Positions 54,065 through 63,157 of a stretch of DNA of 63,444 bases are shown piece after piece. The notes below the pieces were generated by a model. That model ran no database searches. It was not told the DNA's origin and was given only the letters and a program-made list of their open reading frames with translations. Numbering within the stretch: position 1 is the first letter of the stretch; each line of letters starts with the position of its first letter. A program made the translations under genes and the position numbers. Source of the DNA: Thalassovita aquimarina (lineage in GTDB: Bacteria; Pseudomonadota; Alphaproteobacteria; Rhodobacterales; Rhodobacteraceae); contig NZ_JADMKU010000023.1 of NCBI RefSeq assembly GCF_018219815.1, positions 1 through 63,444 of the forward strand, in the 5' to 3' direction.

Positions 54065-54234
54065 GCGGCGGCCCTGTTTCCGATTGGGGTCAATTCGCGC
54101 CAATCGAACCACAAGTTGCGGGGAGGCGCCACCCCTGCCGCACGTGTTCGCCGTTGCGTCGCAATAGGGCCTTCCCCAATCGTCGTATTTCCTTTACCTA
54201 GCGGCCAATCCAACTTCCCATGACGGAGTACCCG
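54065..54234. other. Divergent gap between nadK and glyA
   Basis: There are 170 bases that must hold both promoters. No glycine riboswitch or clear operator could be recognised. Confidence 0.4.
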
Positions 54235-55518
54235 ATGTCCGATACCGGTTTCTTCACCGAAGCACTGTCTTCCCGCGATCCCGAGCTGTTCAACTCGATC
54301 ACCCACGAGCTTGACCGCCAGCGTAACGAGATCGAGCTGATCGCCTCCGAAAACATCGTCTCCGCGGCGGTGATGGAAGCGCAGGGTTCCGTCATGACGA
54401 ACAAGTACGCCGAAGGCTATCCCGGGCGGCGTTATTACGGCGGTTGCCAATATGTCGACGTGGCCGAAAACCTGGCCATCGAACGGGCCAAGCAACTGTT
54501 CGGCTGCGGTTTCGCCAACGTGCAGCCCAATTCCGGGTCGCAGGCCAACCAGGGCGCCTTCATGGCGCTGATCAAGCCGGGCGACACCATCCTGGGCATG
54601 AACCTGGCCTCGGGCGGTCACCTGACCCACGGCGCCGCCCCGAACCAGTCGGGCAAGTGGTTCAACGCGGTCCAGTACGGCGTGCGCAAGCAGGACAGCC
54701 TGATCGATTATGACGAGGTCGCGGCGCTGGCCAAGGAACACCAGCCCAAGCTGATCATCGCCGGCGGTTCCGCCATCCCGCGCCAGATCGATTTCGCCAA
54801 GTTCCGCGAAATCGCCGACAGCGTCGGCGCGTTCCTGATGGTCGACATGGCACACTTCGCCGGTCTGGTCGCGGCGGGCGAACATCCCTCGCCCTTCCCC
54901 TATGCCGACATTGCCACCACCACCACGCACAAGACCCTGCGCGGCCCGCGCGGCGGCATGATCCTGACCAATGACGAAGCGATCGCCAAGAAGGTCAACT
55001 CGGCCATCTTCCCCGGCATCCAGGGCGGCCCTCTGATGCATGTGATCGCCGCCAAGGCAGTGGCCTTCGGCGAAGCGCTGCGCCCCGAGTTCAAGACCTA
55101 CCAGAAGCAGGTTCGTGCAAACGCCGTGGCGCTGGCCGATCAGCTGATGAAGGGCGGCCTGGACATGGTCACCGGCGGCACCGACACCCACGTGATGCTG
55201 GTCGACCTGCGTCCCAAGGGCGTGAAGGGCAACGCCACCGAAAAGGCCCTGGGCCGTGCCCATATCACCTGCAACAAGAACGGCATTCCGTTCGACCCGG
55301 AAAAGCCGATGGTGACCTCGGGCATCCGCCTCGGCACCCCGGCCGGCACCACCCGCGGCTTCGGCGAGGCCGAGTTCCGCCAGATCGCCGACTGGATCGT
55401 CGAAGTGGTCGACGGGCTGGCCGCAAATGGCGAAGAGGGCAACGGTGAGGTCGAGGCCAAGGTGAAAGCCGAGGTCGAGGCGCTCTGCGCGAAGTTCCCG
55501 CTCTATCCCGAGCTGTAA
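54235..55518 (+). CDS. glyA: Serine hydroxymethyltransferase
   Basis: A 427-residue PLP enzyme that swaps serine and glycine while charging tetrahydrofolate. The PLP lysine is in [17 protein letters not shown]; the N-terminal [16 protein letters not shown] and [16 protein letters not shown] are typical. GGAG seven bases before supports ATG 54235 over an in-frame ATG at 54220. It lies 10 bases ahead of the saccharopine-dehydrogenase-like gene. Confidence 0.97.
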   Translation: MSDTGFFTEALSSRDPELFNSITHELDRQRNEIELIASENIVSAAVMEAQGSVMTNKYAEGYPGRRYYGGCQYVDVAENLAIERAKQLFGCGFANVQPNSGSQANQGAFMALIKPGDTILGMNLASGGHLTHGAAPNQSGKWFNAVQYGVRKQDSLIDYDEVAALAKEHQPKLIIAGGSAIPRQIDFAKFREIADSVGAFLMVDMAHFAGLVAAGEHPSPFPYADIATTTTHKTLRGPRGGMILTNDEAIAKKVNSAIFPGIQGGPLMHVIAAKAVAFGEALRPEFKTYQKQVRANAVALADQLMKGGLDMVTGGTDTHVMLVDLRPKGVKGNATEKALGRAHITCNKNGIPFDPEKPMVTSGIRLGTPAGTTRGFGEAEFRQIADWIVEVVDGLAANGEEGNGEVEAKVKAEVEALCAKFPLYPEL

Positions 55519-55528
55519 GGCCGGAACG

Positions 55529-56626
55529 ATGAAACAACCGCGTGCCCCCAAGATCCTGATCCTTGGGGGCACCGGCGTTTTCGGATCGAAACTGGCCCAC
55601 ATGCTATTGCAGGACGGCTGGGACTTTTCCGTCACCAGCCGTTCTTTTTCCACGGCGCAGCGCTTCACCGACGCCCACGGCGGCACCCCGGTCGAATGGG
55701 ACCGGGCACAGAATCCCGCACCTCTTTTCAAAGACCACCAGATCGTAGTCGACGCCGCCGGTCCATTTCAGGACTATGGCGAGGATCGGTGTCGCATTGC
55801 GCTACAGGCGATCGACGCCGGGCTGCATTACCTGGACCTGTCCGACGATGGCGCTTTTACCGCCGGTATCACTTCTTTGGATGATCTTGCCCGTAGCAAG
55901 GGCGTGACGGCCCTGTCCGGCGTGTCCTCTGTTCCCGCGCTATCCTCGGCGGCGGTTTCGGCACTGGCCCGGGATCTGGCCCGGATCGAACATATCGAGG
56001 CCGCCATCCTTCCCGGGAACCGCGCACCGCGTGGCCGGTCCGTTATGCAGGCCATTCTTGGGCAGGTCGGCGCGCCAATTCGATTGTGGCGCGACGGGGC
56101 CTGGCAATCGGCGCGAGGCTGGTCCGGGTCGAAAACCTACGAACTTGCACCGGGGCTTTCGCGCCGTGCCGCGCTGATAGGTGCGCCGGACCTGCTTCTG
56201 TTTCCCGATTATTTCGGCGCGCGAACGGTTGAATTCCGTGCCGGGCTGGAACTTGGCTGGATGCAGTCCTCCCTGGCGCTGCTGTCCTGGTTCCGCGCCC
56301 GGGGGCTGATGCCCTCGGTCGCACGGTTCACCCCTGTGTTCCATCGCGTCGCAACCTGGTTCGAAGGGGCAGGCACCGACCGGGGCGGGATGGTGGTCGA
56401 AATCCGTGGCGAGATCGACGGTTCTCCGGCGACCCGTCGCTGGACATTGATCGCCGAAGCGGGCGACGGCCCTTTCATCCCGGCCATTCCCGCCCTCATC
56501 GCGATCAACAAGCTCGTCGCAGGGCAATATACCACGGGCGCGCGGCCTGCCTTGGCGATATTTTCGCTGGAAGAGGCGGAGAAGGCCCTTTCCCGACTGA
56601 AGGTTACAACGCGACGTGATGCGTAA
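55529..56626 (+). CDS. Saccharopine dehydrogenase-like NAD(P)-binding protein
   Basis: A 365-residue protein with an N-terminal Rossmann fold (KILILGGTGVFGSKLAHMLL) and the general pattern of saccharopine-dehydrogenase-like oxidoreductases (VVDAAGPFQDYGEDRCRIAL, LHYLDLSDD). The C-terminal half binds an unknown substrate. Such proteins occur in lipid or amino-acid metabolism; no lysine genes are near. Probably co-transcribed with glyA. Confidence 0.8.
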   Translation: MKQPRAPKILILGGTGVFGSKLAHMLLQDGWDFSVTSRSFSTAQRFTDAHGGTPVEWDRAQNPAPLFKDHQIVVDAAGPFQDYGEDRCRIALQAIDAGLHYLDLSDDGAFTAGITSLDDLARSKGVTALSGVSSVPALSSAAVSALARDLARIEHIEAAILPGNRAPRGRSVMQAILGQVGAPIRLWRDGAWQSARGWSGSKTYELAPGLSRRAALIGAPDLLLFPDYFGARTVEFRAGLELGWMQSSLALLSWFRARGLMPSVARFTPVFHRVATWFEGAGTDRGGMVVEIRGEIDGSPATRRWTLIAEAGDGPFIPAIPALIAINKLVAGQYTTGARPALAIFSLEEAEKALSRLKVTTRRDA

Positions 56627-56669
56627 TTTCAGTGGTGGGGCGGGGCTGACGCCCCCTCTGCGGCAGCCC

Positions 56670-57044
56670 CTATAAAAGCCCCCGCCACATCAGGACACCC
56701 AGCAGCAGCGCCAACGCCATCAGCAGGTTGAAGGACAATCCGCCCAGTACGCCCAGCACCGCACCCTTGCGCCGGTAGGCCACGTCGATGGTTTTCAGGT
56801 GGCGACGGATGTCGACATAGGCCCGGTTCACCGCCGAGACGTCGATAAATTGCCGCAGCTTCGGATGCTGTTCCTGCAGCCGGGCCTCGCTCAGCACCCT
56901 CGCGGCTGCATGGATCCGTTTCGGCACCCGACGCCCGACCTTGCGCATGCGGGCGCGCAGATCGCCTGAGGCGGCGCCGAATTTTTCCTCCAGCAGCCGT
57001 TCCAGTTCCGCCTGTTTGCGTTCAAGCTCCTTCGCGTCGATCAC
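56670..57044 (-). CDS. Small membrane protein with a basic helical domain
   Basis: A 124-residue protein: an N-terminal charged coiled coil (DAKELERKQAELERLLEEKF), a basic middle rich in Arg and Lys, and one C-terminal membrane segment or hairpin (GVLGGLSFNLLMALALLLGV). GTG 57044 with GGAG ahead is the best start. No known domain was recognised. It diverges from the hydrolase gene. Confidence 0.65.
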   Translation of the reverse strand: MIDAKELERKQAELERLLEEKFGAASGDLRARMRKVGRRVPKRIHAAARVLSEARLQEQHPKLRQFIDVSAVNRAYVDIRRHLKTIDVAYRRKGAVLGVLGGLSFNLLMALALLLGVLMWRGLL

Positions 57045-57106
57045 CGCTCCGCTCCGACTTGGCAAGGGCTCTGGCCTATTCCGTACCCCTGTTCTATTGA
57101 GACACC

Positions 57107-57862
57107 ATGCTGAACCAGATTGTCCACGGTGAAAAAACCGACCGTCCTTCGCTTCTGATCGTTCACGGCCTTTACGGGTCCGGGCGCAATTGGGGCGTGA
57201 TCGCCAAGCGCCTGTCGGATGAACGCCAGGTGATTGCCGTCGATCAGCGCAACCACGGCTTCAGCCCGTGGCACGATAGCCACGGATACGAAGACATGGC
57301 CGACGACCTGGCCGAGGTGATCCGCGCGCAAGGCGCCCCGATGGACGTGCTGGGCCATTCCATGGGCGGCAAGGCGGCGATGGTGCTGGCCCTGAAATAT
57401 CCCAACCTTGTCAATCGGTTGATCGTGGCCGACATCGCGCCGGTCGGCTATGGCCATTCGCAGCTCCAATACATCAAGGCGATGCGGGCGGTGGATCTGA
57501 GCAAGGTCGAGAAACGTTCGGACGCCGAGGCGCAACTGCGCGAGATCGTCGACGATCCGGTGTTGCCGACGTTCTTCACCCAATCGCTCGACGTGGCCGA
57601 GAAACGCTGGCGGCTGAACCTCGACGCGCTGGAACGCGACATGGAAAAAATCCTGGACTTCCCGCCGGTTGGCGGGCGGTTCGACGGGTCCACCCTGTTC
57701 CTGTCGGGGGCCGATTCCGATTACGTCAAATCGGAGCATCGCCCCGTGATCAAAGGATTTTTTCCCGCCGCGAAGTTCGCCAAGATCCCCGGCGCGGGAC
57801 ATTGGCTTCATGCCGAGAAACCGCGCGAATTCGAAGCGGCGGTGCGCGCCTTCCTGGGCTGA
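57107..57862 (+). CDS. Alpha/beta hydrolase (YbfF-type esterase)
   Basis: A 251-residue alpha/beta hydrolase with the nucleophile elbow GHSMGG, oxyanion segment LLIVHGLYGSGRNW, catalytic Asp in LSGADSDYV and His in GAGHWLHAEKP. The VDQRNHGFSPW segment is a mark of the YbfF esterases, whose natural substrate is uncertain (short acyl esters or acyl-CoA). Confidence 0.9.
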   Translation: MLNQIVHGEKTDRPSLLIVHGLYGSGRNWGVIAKRLSDERQVIAVDQRNHGFSPWHDSHGYEDMADDLAEVIRAQGAPMDVLGHSMGGKAAMVLALKYPNLVNRLIVADIAPVGYGHSQLQYIKAMRAVDLSKVEKRSDAEAQLREIVDDPVLPTFFTQSLDVAEKRWRLNLDALERDMEKILDFPPVGGRFDGSTLFLSGADSDYVKSEHRPVIKGFFPAAKFAKIPGAGHWLHAEKPREFEAAVRAFLG

Positions 57863-57945
57863 GATTTACGGTGGTGACGGCCCTGTCGGGGACCCCTTCC
57901 CTTCCTGGCCGCCACCCCCTGAACCCGCTTTTGGCGGGCATTCCG

Positions 57946-58128
57946 TCATTCGTTGTACAGCGCCTTGGCGACGAAGTAAGTCACTGGGAAAGCTGCAACA
58001 AATCCAACCAAGGCCGACAGGACGATCGGCTGTAGCGTGCCATAGCCCATCACCAGAGCCACGATCATCGCCGACCCGGCAAGGGCGGAACCGATGAAAA
58101 GATGCAGGATGAAGCCGAGCCGTAACAT
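57946..58128 (-). CDS. Small two-helix membrane protein
   Basis: A 60-residue protein of two hydrophobic helices (FILHLFIGSALAGSAMIVAL and a second of similar length ending in VAKALYNE). GAGGATC precedes ATG 58128. Similar small proteins are common in Rhodobacterales and are sometimes mislabelled as CTP synthetase in databases, a label this sequence does not support. Function unknown. Confidence 0.75.
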   Translation of the reverse strand: MLRLGFILHLFIGSALAGSAMIVALVMGYGTLQPIVLSALVGFVAAFPVTYFVAKALYNE

Positions 58129-58274
58129 GTGATCCTCGCGAGCCTGTGCTGTCCGATGGGTTTTTGCTAGCAACGGCGCGAATTGGCATCCTTGATTTGC
58201 ATCAATTGTGCGGCGGTGCCGGGGTGCGACATAATTTCATCCACATTTGCGGCTTTTGCAGCCCCAAACGCTAC

Positions 58275-58314
58275 GTATCCCCCGCGCCTTTGCGGTATCC
58301 TCCGCGCCTTTGCG
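58275..58314 (+). repeat. 20-bp tandem repeat, two copies
   Basis: GTATCC(C/T)CCGCGCCTTTGCG occurs at 58275-58294 and again directly at 58295-58314, differing at one base. It lies in the gap upstream of the Phd/YefM-like gene, where it could change promoter spacing by slippage. Confidence 0.85.
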
Positions 58315-58374
58315 CGCGGTGGCGCAGGGCACCGTTAACCGGCCCGCGCGATGATGGCTGCGAAAAGATCGCAC

Positions 58375-58671
58375 ATGGCCCAGCTATCCCCCTATCGCAT
58401 CGTCCCCGTCACCGAATTCCGCCGCGACGCCACCAAGCTGACCAACTGGGTTCTGCAAAGCGGCGGCCGGGTCTGGATCACCAAGCACGGGACCGCGAGC
58501 TGCGCGGTGGTGCCGATGTTCCAATGCGAATTGCTGGAAAAATGGGAAGGCCGAAGCCTGGCCGAGGAACGCCGCCGGCTGGACCGGCTGTATGCGCGAT
58601 GGAAGGCGGTCAAGGCGAGCGAACCCGGGACCGACCTGCCGCTGCCGTGGGATTGGGAACGGGAGTGGTGA
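58375..58671 (+). CDS. Phd/YefM-like (antitoxin-fold) protein without adjacent toxin
   Basis: A 98-residue protein whose N terminus (YRIVPVTEFRRDATKLTNWV) has the pattern of the Phd/YefM DNA-binding fold. The rest is a helical tail (SLAEERRRLDRLYARWKAVK) where an antitoxin would wrap its toxin. No RelE-, Doc- or PIN-like gene follows. It may be an orphan antitoxin used as a regulator. A start at 58351 is also possible; neither has a good ribosome site. Confidence 0.65.
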   Translation: MAQLSPYRIVPVTEFRRDATKLTNWVLQSGGRVWITKHGTASCAVVPMFQCELLEKWEGRSLAEERRRLDRLYARWKAVKASEPGTDLPLPWDWEREW

Positions 58672-58690
58672 AGGCCCGGAAAGGCGCGGG

Positions 58691-58729
58691 CCAGAATCAC
58701 CGGCCAAAATCACGGACCAGAATCACCGG
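58691..58729 (+). repeat. 13-bp tandem repeat, three copies
   Basis: CCAGAATCACCGG (58691-58703), CCAAAATCACGGA (58704-58716) and CCAGAATCACCGG (58717-58729) stand head to tail between the Phd/YefM-like gene and cutA. The outer copies are identical. Confidence 0.85.
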
Positions 58730-58786
58730 GGCTTGACCACGGCCCGCGCGCTGCCATTCTGGCCCGGACCAATCCCGGAGAACCCG

Positions 58787-59101
58787 TTGTCCATTCTCGT
58801 CTTCACCGTCACCTGCCCCGACCCAGATGCCGCCTCGGATATCGCCGATGACCTGCTTGTCCGCCGGCTGGCCGCCCGTGCCACGCTGCACCCGCCGGTC
58901 GAATCGCATTACCGCGCTCTGGACGGGGTGGATTACAGCGAGGAAATCACGCTGACGCTGATCACCCGACCCGAGCTGGAAACCGCGGTCGAATTCGCCA
59001 TCCGCGGGCTGCACCCCTATGACATGCCGCCGATCCTGCGACACGAGGAACGCGCCAACGCCGATTACGAAGCCTGGGTCATGGCCGAAACCGGCGGCTG
59101 A
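58787..59101 (+). CDS. cutA: CutA family protein (divalent-ion tolerance type)
   Basis: A 104-residue trimeric CutA1-type protein. It has the early pattern TCPDPDAASDIADDLLVRRLAA, the middle YRALDGVDYSEEITLTLIT and the late LHPYDMPPIL. The usual ACVN motif reads ARATLH, so the cysteine is missing and metal binding may be altered. It appears to start with TTG 58787, which has GGAG seven bases ahead; no ATG is placed correctly. Confidence 0.75.
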   Translation: MSILVFTVTCPDPDAASDIADDLLVRRLAARATLHPPVESHYRALDGVDYSEEITLTLITRPELETAVEFAIRGLHPYDMPPILRHEERANADYEAWVMAETGG

Positions 59102-59132
59102 CCGTTTCGGCCCCCGGTTCGACCGATGGCGA

Positions 59133-59522
59133 TCAATGGCTGTTGAACAGGTTCTTGAGCCAGTTGCCGCGGCTGTAGCAATAGGCCGACAGCGTCATTT
59201 CCTGCTTTGCGGGATAGGACGGCAGCGACAGTTCCGCCCCCGTGGCCGCGTAGCGCGGCGCGAATTCGATCCGCAGCCGGTTGCGTTCCACCGTCCTGAG
59301 CTTGGCCACCCCCTGCCGGAAGAAGGCGTAGCTGCCGGTGTCAATATCCCGCACCACGAAGCTGCGTTCCTGCAGTTTGCACCGATTGTCGAGCTGGATT
59401 TCGGCCTGGATCCGTTCCGGCGACACGGTCAACAGGTCCCCGATTTCATGGCGCAGAAGAATCGCGGCGGCCAAGCAGGACAAGGCGATGCCCCAAACGA
59501 CAAAAAACGGGTTCATATACAT
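59133..59522 (-). CDS. Hypothetical membrane-anchored protein
   Basis: A 129-residue protein with an N-terminal membrane helix (FFVVWGIALSCLAAAILLRH) and a beta-rich extracytoplasmic part with two or three Cys residues (NRCKLQ and SAYCYSRGNW). AAAGG fits ATG 59522; a second ATG is two codons on. No domain was recognised. It diverges from the universal stress protein gene. Confidence 0.65.
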   Translation of the reverse strand: MYMNPFFVVWGIALSCLAAAILLRHEIGDLLTVSPERIQAEIQLDNRCKLQERSFVVRDIDTGSYAFFRQGVAKLRTVERNRLRIEFAPRYAATGAELSLPSYPAKQEMTLSAYCYSRGNWLKNLFNSH

Positions 59523-59725
59523 CGAAAACCTTTCGTCGAGGTCGCGTTTACTCGCAAAAAACACACAGAAAATTCCCGCTGCTTTCGGGTCGTTAAAGAT
59601 AGAAACGGCTTAAGGGGGTAAATTTTAGGAGGTTTTCCGAAAACCTTCTCATGTCGACCCTGACATGCATCAAAGTGGGACGTTTCGCGCTATGCCAAAG
59701 TGAGCCCAGCAAAGGAGGAAACGTG

Positions 59726-60133
59726 ATGTACAAAAATGTCCTGGTCCCGGTGTCGTTCGAGGAAGGCCGCGATTCAACGGGGGCTCTCGAGATTGCCGAG
59801 GCGATCCGCACGGATGACGGCAAGATCACCCTGCTGCACGTAATGGAAGAAGTGCCGGGGTATGCGCTGACCTATATCCCGCAGGATTTCCATGACAACG
59901 CGCAGAAGTCGATCGCCGAGGAACTGGTGAAGATCGCCGGCGACATGAAGGACGCCGATGTGCGGGTGGTCGACGGTCATTCGGGCCGTACCATCGTCGA
60001 TTATGCCGAGGATAACGGCATCGATTGCATCGTGATCGCCTCGCACCGGCCGGGCATGCAGAACCTGCTGCTGGGCAGCACCGCGACCCAGGTGGTGCGG
60101 CACGCCAAATGCGCGGTGCACGTGCTGCGCTGA
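59726..60133 (+). CDS. Universal stress protein (UspA family)
   Basis: A 135-residue single-domain UspA protein. It begins with YKNVLVPVSFEEGRDSTGAL, and the nucleotide-binding motif is VIASHRPGMQNLLLGSTATQVVRHAKCAVHVLR, which keeps the G-x2-x9-G-S/T pattern of ATP-binding members. AAAGGAGGAAAC precedes the ATG. It is a lone gene with its own terminator. Confidence 0.92.
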   Translation: MYKNVLVPVSFEEGRDSTGALEIAEAIRTDDGKITLLHVMEEVPGYALTYIPQDFHDNAQKSIAEELVKIAGDMKDADVRVVDGHSGRTIVDYAEDNGIDCIVIASHRPGMQNLLLGSTATQVVRHAKCAVHVLR

Positions 60134-60155
60134 GCGGCGTTTGGCAAAGCAACCG

Positions 60156-60182
60156 GGCCCGCCCTTCGCGGCGGGCCTTTTT
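60156..60182 (+). terminator. Terminator of the universal stress protein gene
   Basis: An 8-bp stem GGCCCGCC with GGCGGGCC and a 6-base loop is followed by five Ts. Confidence 0.92.
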
Positions 60183-60290
60183 GTGGCGCAGTTTGTTGCG
60201 AAGGCAGGCCTCGGTCGCCCCCGCAACCCGGGACAAGGCCGAAAGCGCCGGGGGCACTTGTCCGGCTTGTGCGCGCCGGGACCTTCGCCC

Positions 60291-61085
60291 CTATCTCGGA
60301 AACGCCCCGTCCGGTTCGGCGCAGGGATAGGGCGTACCGTCGGGCAGACGGCAAAGTTGCTCGAAATAATCCGGCGGCACCAGTTGGTACCGGGGCAAGG
60401 CCTTGCTTTCCTCGACCCGCGCCAGGTAATCGCTGCAGATGCTCAGGTAATACTGTTCGACCCGTTCGGGCGACCGGTACCATTGATCGAAGGCGGCGCT
60501 CGCCGCGCTTCTCGGCGTGTCGCTCGCGGCCATTTCCTCGGCGAAGCGCGCGGCGATATCGCGGGCCGAGGGCCAATCCTCGATCGCCCGCCACGGCCCG
60601 GGATCGCCCTGCTGCCGCAGCCACCACGCCCCCAGCAGCATGACGGCCGAGGCATCGGCCTCCAGCGCCATGACCGACCGTGCCGTTTCCTGCATCGACA
60701 GGTCGGGGGAGGGGCAGACCGAGGTGGCAAACTGGTCCAGGTGCCGCAGTTCGTGCAGCAGGATCGCCAGCAGGATGTCGTCGTCCAGCCGCGCGTTCAG
60801 GACGATCCGGCCGCCATCGGCCTCCATGTAGCCATGTTCCTCGAAAAGATGCGCCGACAGGCAGATGTCGGGTCCCTGCCCGCCGAGCGCCGCCTGCAGG
60901 GATGGCAGGACCTCAAGCACCGGGGCCAGCCGCCGCAGCAGCCCGGACACCCGCCGCTGCGGCGGCGTGTGCGGATCCGTCCCGGCGGCAAGGCAATCGC
61001 CGGGCGTCGCGATACCCGGCTGCGCCGCCGCCCCGGCGCAGAGCGCGAACACCCACAGAACTGCAATCCCCAGGACCCGTGTCAT
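60291..61085 (-). CDS. Exported putative zinc peptidase with HExxH motif
   Basis: A 264-residue protein with a signal peptide ([19 protein letters not shown]) and the motif [13 protein letters not shown] at about residue 125. The HExxH pattern is followed about 25 residues later by [16 protein letters not shown], where the Glu and Asp could be further ligands as in gluzincins. Family not recognised with certainty (it resembles DUF6782 metallopeptidase-like proteins). ATG 61085 gives the best signal peptide; 61097 is possible. It diverges from lepA. Confidence 0.7.
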   Translation of the reverse strand: MTRVLGIAVLWVFALCAGAAAQPGIATPGDCLAAGTDPHTPPQRRVSGLLRRLAPVLEVLPSLQAALGGQGPDICLSAHLFEEHGYMEADGGRIVLNARLDDDILLAILLHELRHLDQFATSVCPSPDLSMQETARSVMALEADASAVMLLGAWWLRQQGDPGPWRAIEDWPSARDIAARFAEEMAASDTPRSAASAAFDQWYRSPERVEQYYLSICSDYLARVEESKALPRYQLVPPDYFEQLCRLPDGTPYPCAEPDGAFPR

Positions 61086-61240
61086 GCCGGTCAGCATGCC
61101 GCCGGAATGCCCCGTCGGGCAAGGGATCAGTGCCGATTTTTCGCCCTCGGGCCACGAATCCCGCGAAACCAGCGCCCACAGCGCCCCCGACCGCACGCGC
61201 CCCATTGACCAATCCGTATTTCCACCGCATATCCCGGTTC

Positions 61241-63040
61241 ATGACCGACCTTGATCATATCCGCAATTTCTCCATCGTGGCTCATATCGACCACGGCAAA
61301 TCCACCTTGGCCGACCGGCTGATCCAGTCCACCAACACGGTGGCGGACCGGGACATGAAGGAACAGCTGCTCGACAGCATGGATATCGAACGCGAACGCG
61401 GCATCACGATCAAGGCCAACACGGTCCGCATCGATTACACCGCGCAGAACGGCGAAACCTACGTTCTGAACCTGATCGACACCCCCGGCCACGTCGACTT
61501 CGCCTACGAGGTCTCCCGCTCCATGCGCGCGGTCGAGGGCTCGCTGCTGGTGGTCGACAGCACCCAGGGGGTCGAGGCGCAGACGCTCGCCAACGTCTAT
61601 CAGGCGATCGAGGCCGATCACGAGATCGTCCCGGTGCTGAACAAGATCGACCTGCCGGCATCCGACTGCGACCGGGTGGCGGAACAGATCGAGGACGTGA
61701 TCGGCATCGACGCCACCGACGCGATCCAGGTTTCGGCCAAGTCCGGCATCGGGATCGAGGACACGCTGGAAGCCATCGTGCACCGCCTGCCCGCCCCCAC
61801 CGGCGACCGTGACGCGCCGCTGAAGGCGATGCTGGTGGACAGCTGGTATGACGCTTACCTCGGCGTCGTCGTCCTCGTCCGCATCATGGACGGCGTGCTG
61901 AAGAAGGGCCAGCGCATCAAGATGATGCAGACCAACGCCGTTTACCCGGTCGACCGCGTCGGCGTCTTCCGCCCCGCCATGACCACGGTGGATGAACTGG
62001 GCCCGGGCGAGATTGGCTTCATCACCGCCTCGATCAAGCAGGTGCGCGACACCAAGGTCGGCGACACCATCACGACCGAGAAGAAGGGCACCGACACGCC
62101 GCTGCCGGGCTTCAAACCGTCCGTACCGGTGGTGTTCTGCGGCCTGTTCCCGGTCGACAGCGCCGAATTCGAGGACCTGCGCGACGCGATCGAGAAACTG
62201 GCGCTGAACGACGCCTCGTTCAGCTACGAGATGGAAACCTCCGCCGCGCTCGGCTTCGGCTTCCGCTGCGGCTTCCTCGGTCTCTTGCACCTCGAGGTGA
62301 TCCGCGACCGGATCGAGCGCGAATACGATATCGACCTGATCACCACCGCGCCGTCGGTGATCTACAACATCTACATGAAAGACGGCTCGATGATCGAGCT
62401 GCACAACCCCGCCGACATGCCCGACCCCTCCACCGTCGATCATATCGAGGAACCGCGCATCAAGGCCACCATCATGGTGCCCGACGAATACCTGGGCGAC
62501 GTTCTGAAACTCTGCCAGGACCGCCGCGGCATCCAGATGGACCTGACCTATGCCGGCACCCGCGCCATGGTGGTCTATGACCTGCCGCTGAACGAGGTGG
62601 TGTTCGATTTCTACGACCGGCTGAAATCGGTGACCAAGGGCTATGCCAGCTTCGATTACCAGATGACCGGCTACCGCGAAGACAACCTGGTCAAGATGCA
62701 AGTGCTGGTGAACGACGAACCGGTCGATGCGCTCTCCACCATGGTCCATCGCGACCGGGCCGAAATGCGCGGCCGCGCCATGTGCGAAAAGCTGAAAGAG
62801 CTGATCCCGCGCCACATGTTCAAGATCCCGATCCAGGCCGCCATCGGCGGCAAGGTGATCGCCCGCGAAACCCTGTCGGCGCTGCGCAAGGACGTGACCG
62901 CGAAATGCTACGGCGGCGACGCCACGCGGAAGAAGAAGCTGTTGGAAAAGCAGAAGGCGGGCAAGAAGAAGATGCGCCAGTTCGGCAAGGTCGACATCCC
63001 GCAGGAAGCGTTTATCTCGGCGCTCAAGATGGACGATTGA
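61241..63040 (+). CDS. lepA: Elongation factor 4 (LepA)
   Basis: A 599-residue GTPase that acts on stalled or back-moved ribosomes. The G-domain has [32 protein letters not shown] and NKIDLPASD, followed by domains II, III and V. The C-terminal LepA-specific domain ends with [15 protein letters not shown]. The ATG at 61241 begins the family-conserved [15 protein letters not shown]; the frame is open upstream but not coding. Confidence 0.97.
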   Translation: MTDLDHIRNFSIVAHIDHGKSTLADRLIQSTNTVADRDMKEQLLDSMDIERERGITIKANTVRIDYTAQNGETYVLNLIDTPGHVDFAYEVSRSMRAVEGSLLVVDSTQGVEAQTLANVYQAIEADHEIVPVLNKIDLPASDCDRVAEQIEDVIGIDATDAIQVSAKSGIGIEDTLEAIVHRLPAPTGDRDAPLKAMLVDSWYDAYLGVVVLVRIMDGVLKKGQRIKMMQTNAVYPVDRVGVFRPAMTTVDELGPGEIGFITASIKQVRDTKVGDTITTEKKGTDTPLPGFKPSVPVVFCGLFPVDSAEFEDLRDAIEKLALNDASFSYEMETSAALGFGFRCGFLGLLHLEVIRDRIEREYDIDLITTAPSVIYNIYMKDGSMIELHNPADMPDPSTVDHIEEPRIKATIMVPDEYLGDVLKLCQDRRGIQMDLTYAGTRAMVVYDLPLNEVVFDFYDRLKSVTKGYASFDYQMTGYREDNLVKMQVLVNDEPVDALSTMVHRDRAEMRGRAMCEKLKELIPRHMFKIPIQAAIGGKVIARETLSALRKDVTAKCYGGDATRKKKLLEKQKAGKKKMRQFGKVDIPQEAFISALKMDD

Positions 63041-63046
63041 GGAACA

Positions 63047-63070
63047 GCCCGCCGCATGGCGGGCTTTTTT
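63047..63070 (+). terminator. Terminator of lepA
   Basis: A 7-bp stem GCCCGCC with GGCGGGC and loop GCAT is followed by six Ts. Confidence 0.92.
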
Positions 63071-63157
63071 ATTTTGAGGCAACATCTCTCGGCAGTTCAT
63101 CCAAATCGAAGATTTGGCCAGTGCCCGTGCCGTACTGACCTACAAGTGCCGTTCCTA
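63069..63157 (-). pseudogene. Possible 3' remnant of a gene cut by the insertion sequence
   Basis: On the minus strand an open frame enters from the IS end and runs to TAA at 63069, reading ALVGQYGTGTGQIFDLDELP and a few more residues. Its composition looks coding, and it stops just at the lepA terminator as a convergent gene would. The rest should lie on the far side of the IS, outside the window. No family could be named. Confidence 0.35.

Noticed and set aside
54065-54234. Glycine riboswitch before glyA
   Set aside because: The conserved glycine aptamer core was not recognisable in this short gap.
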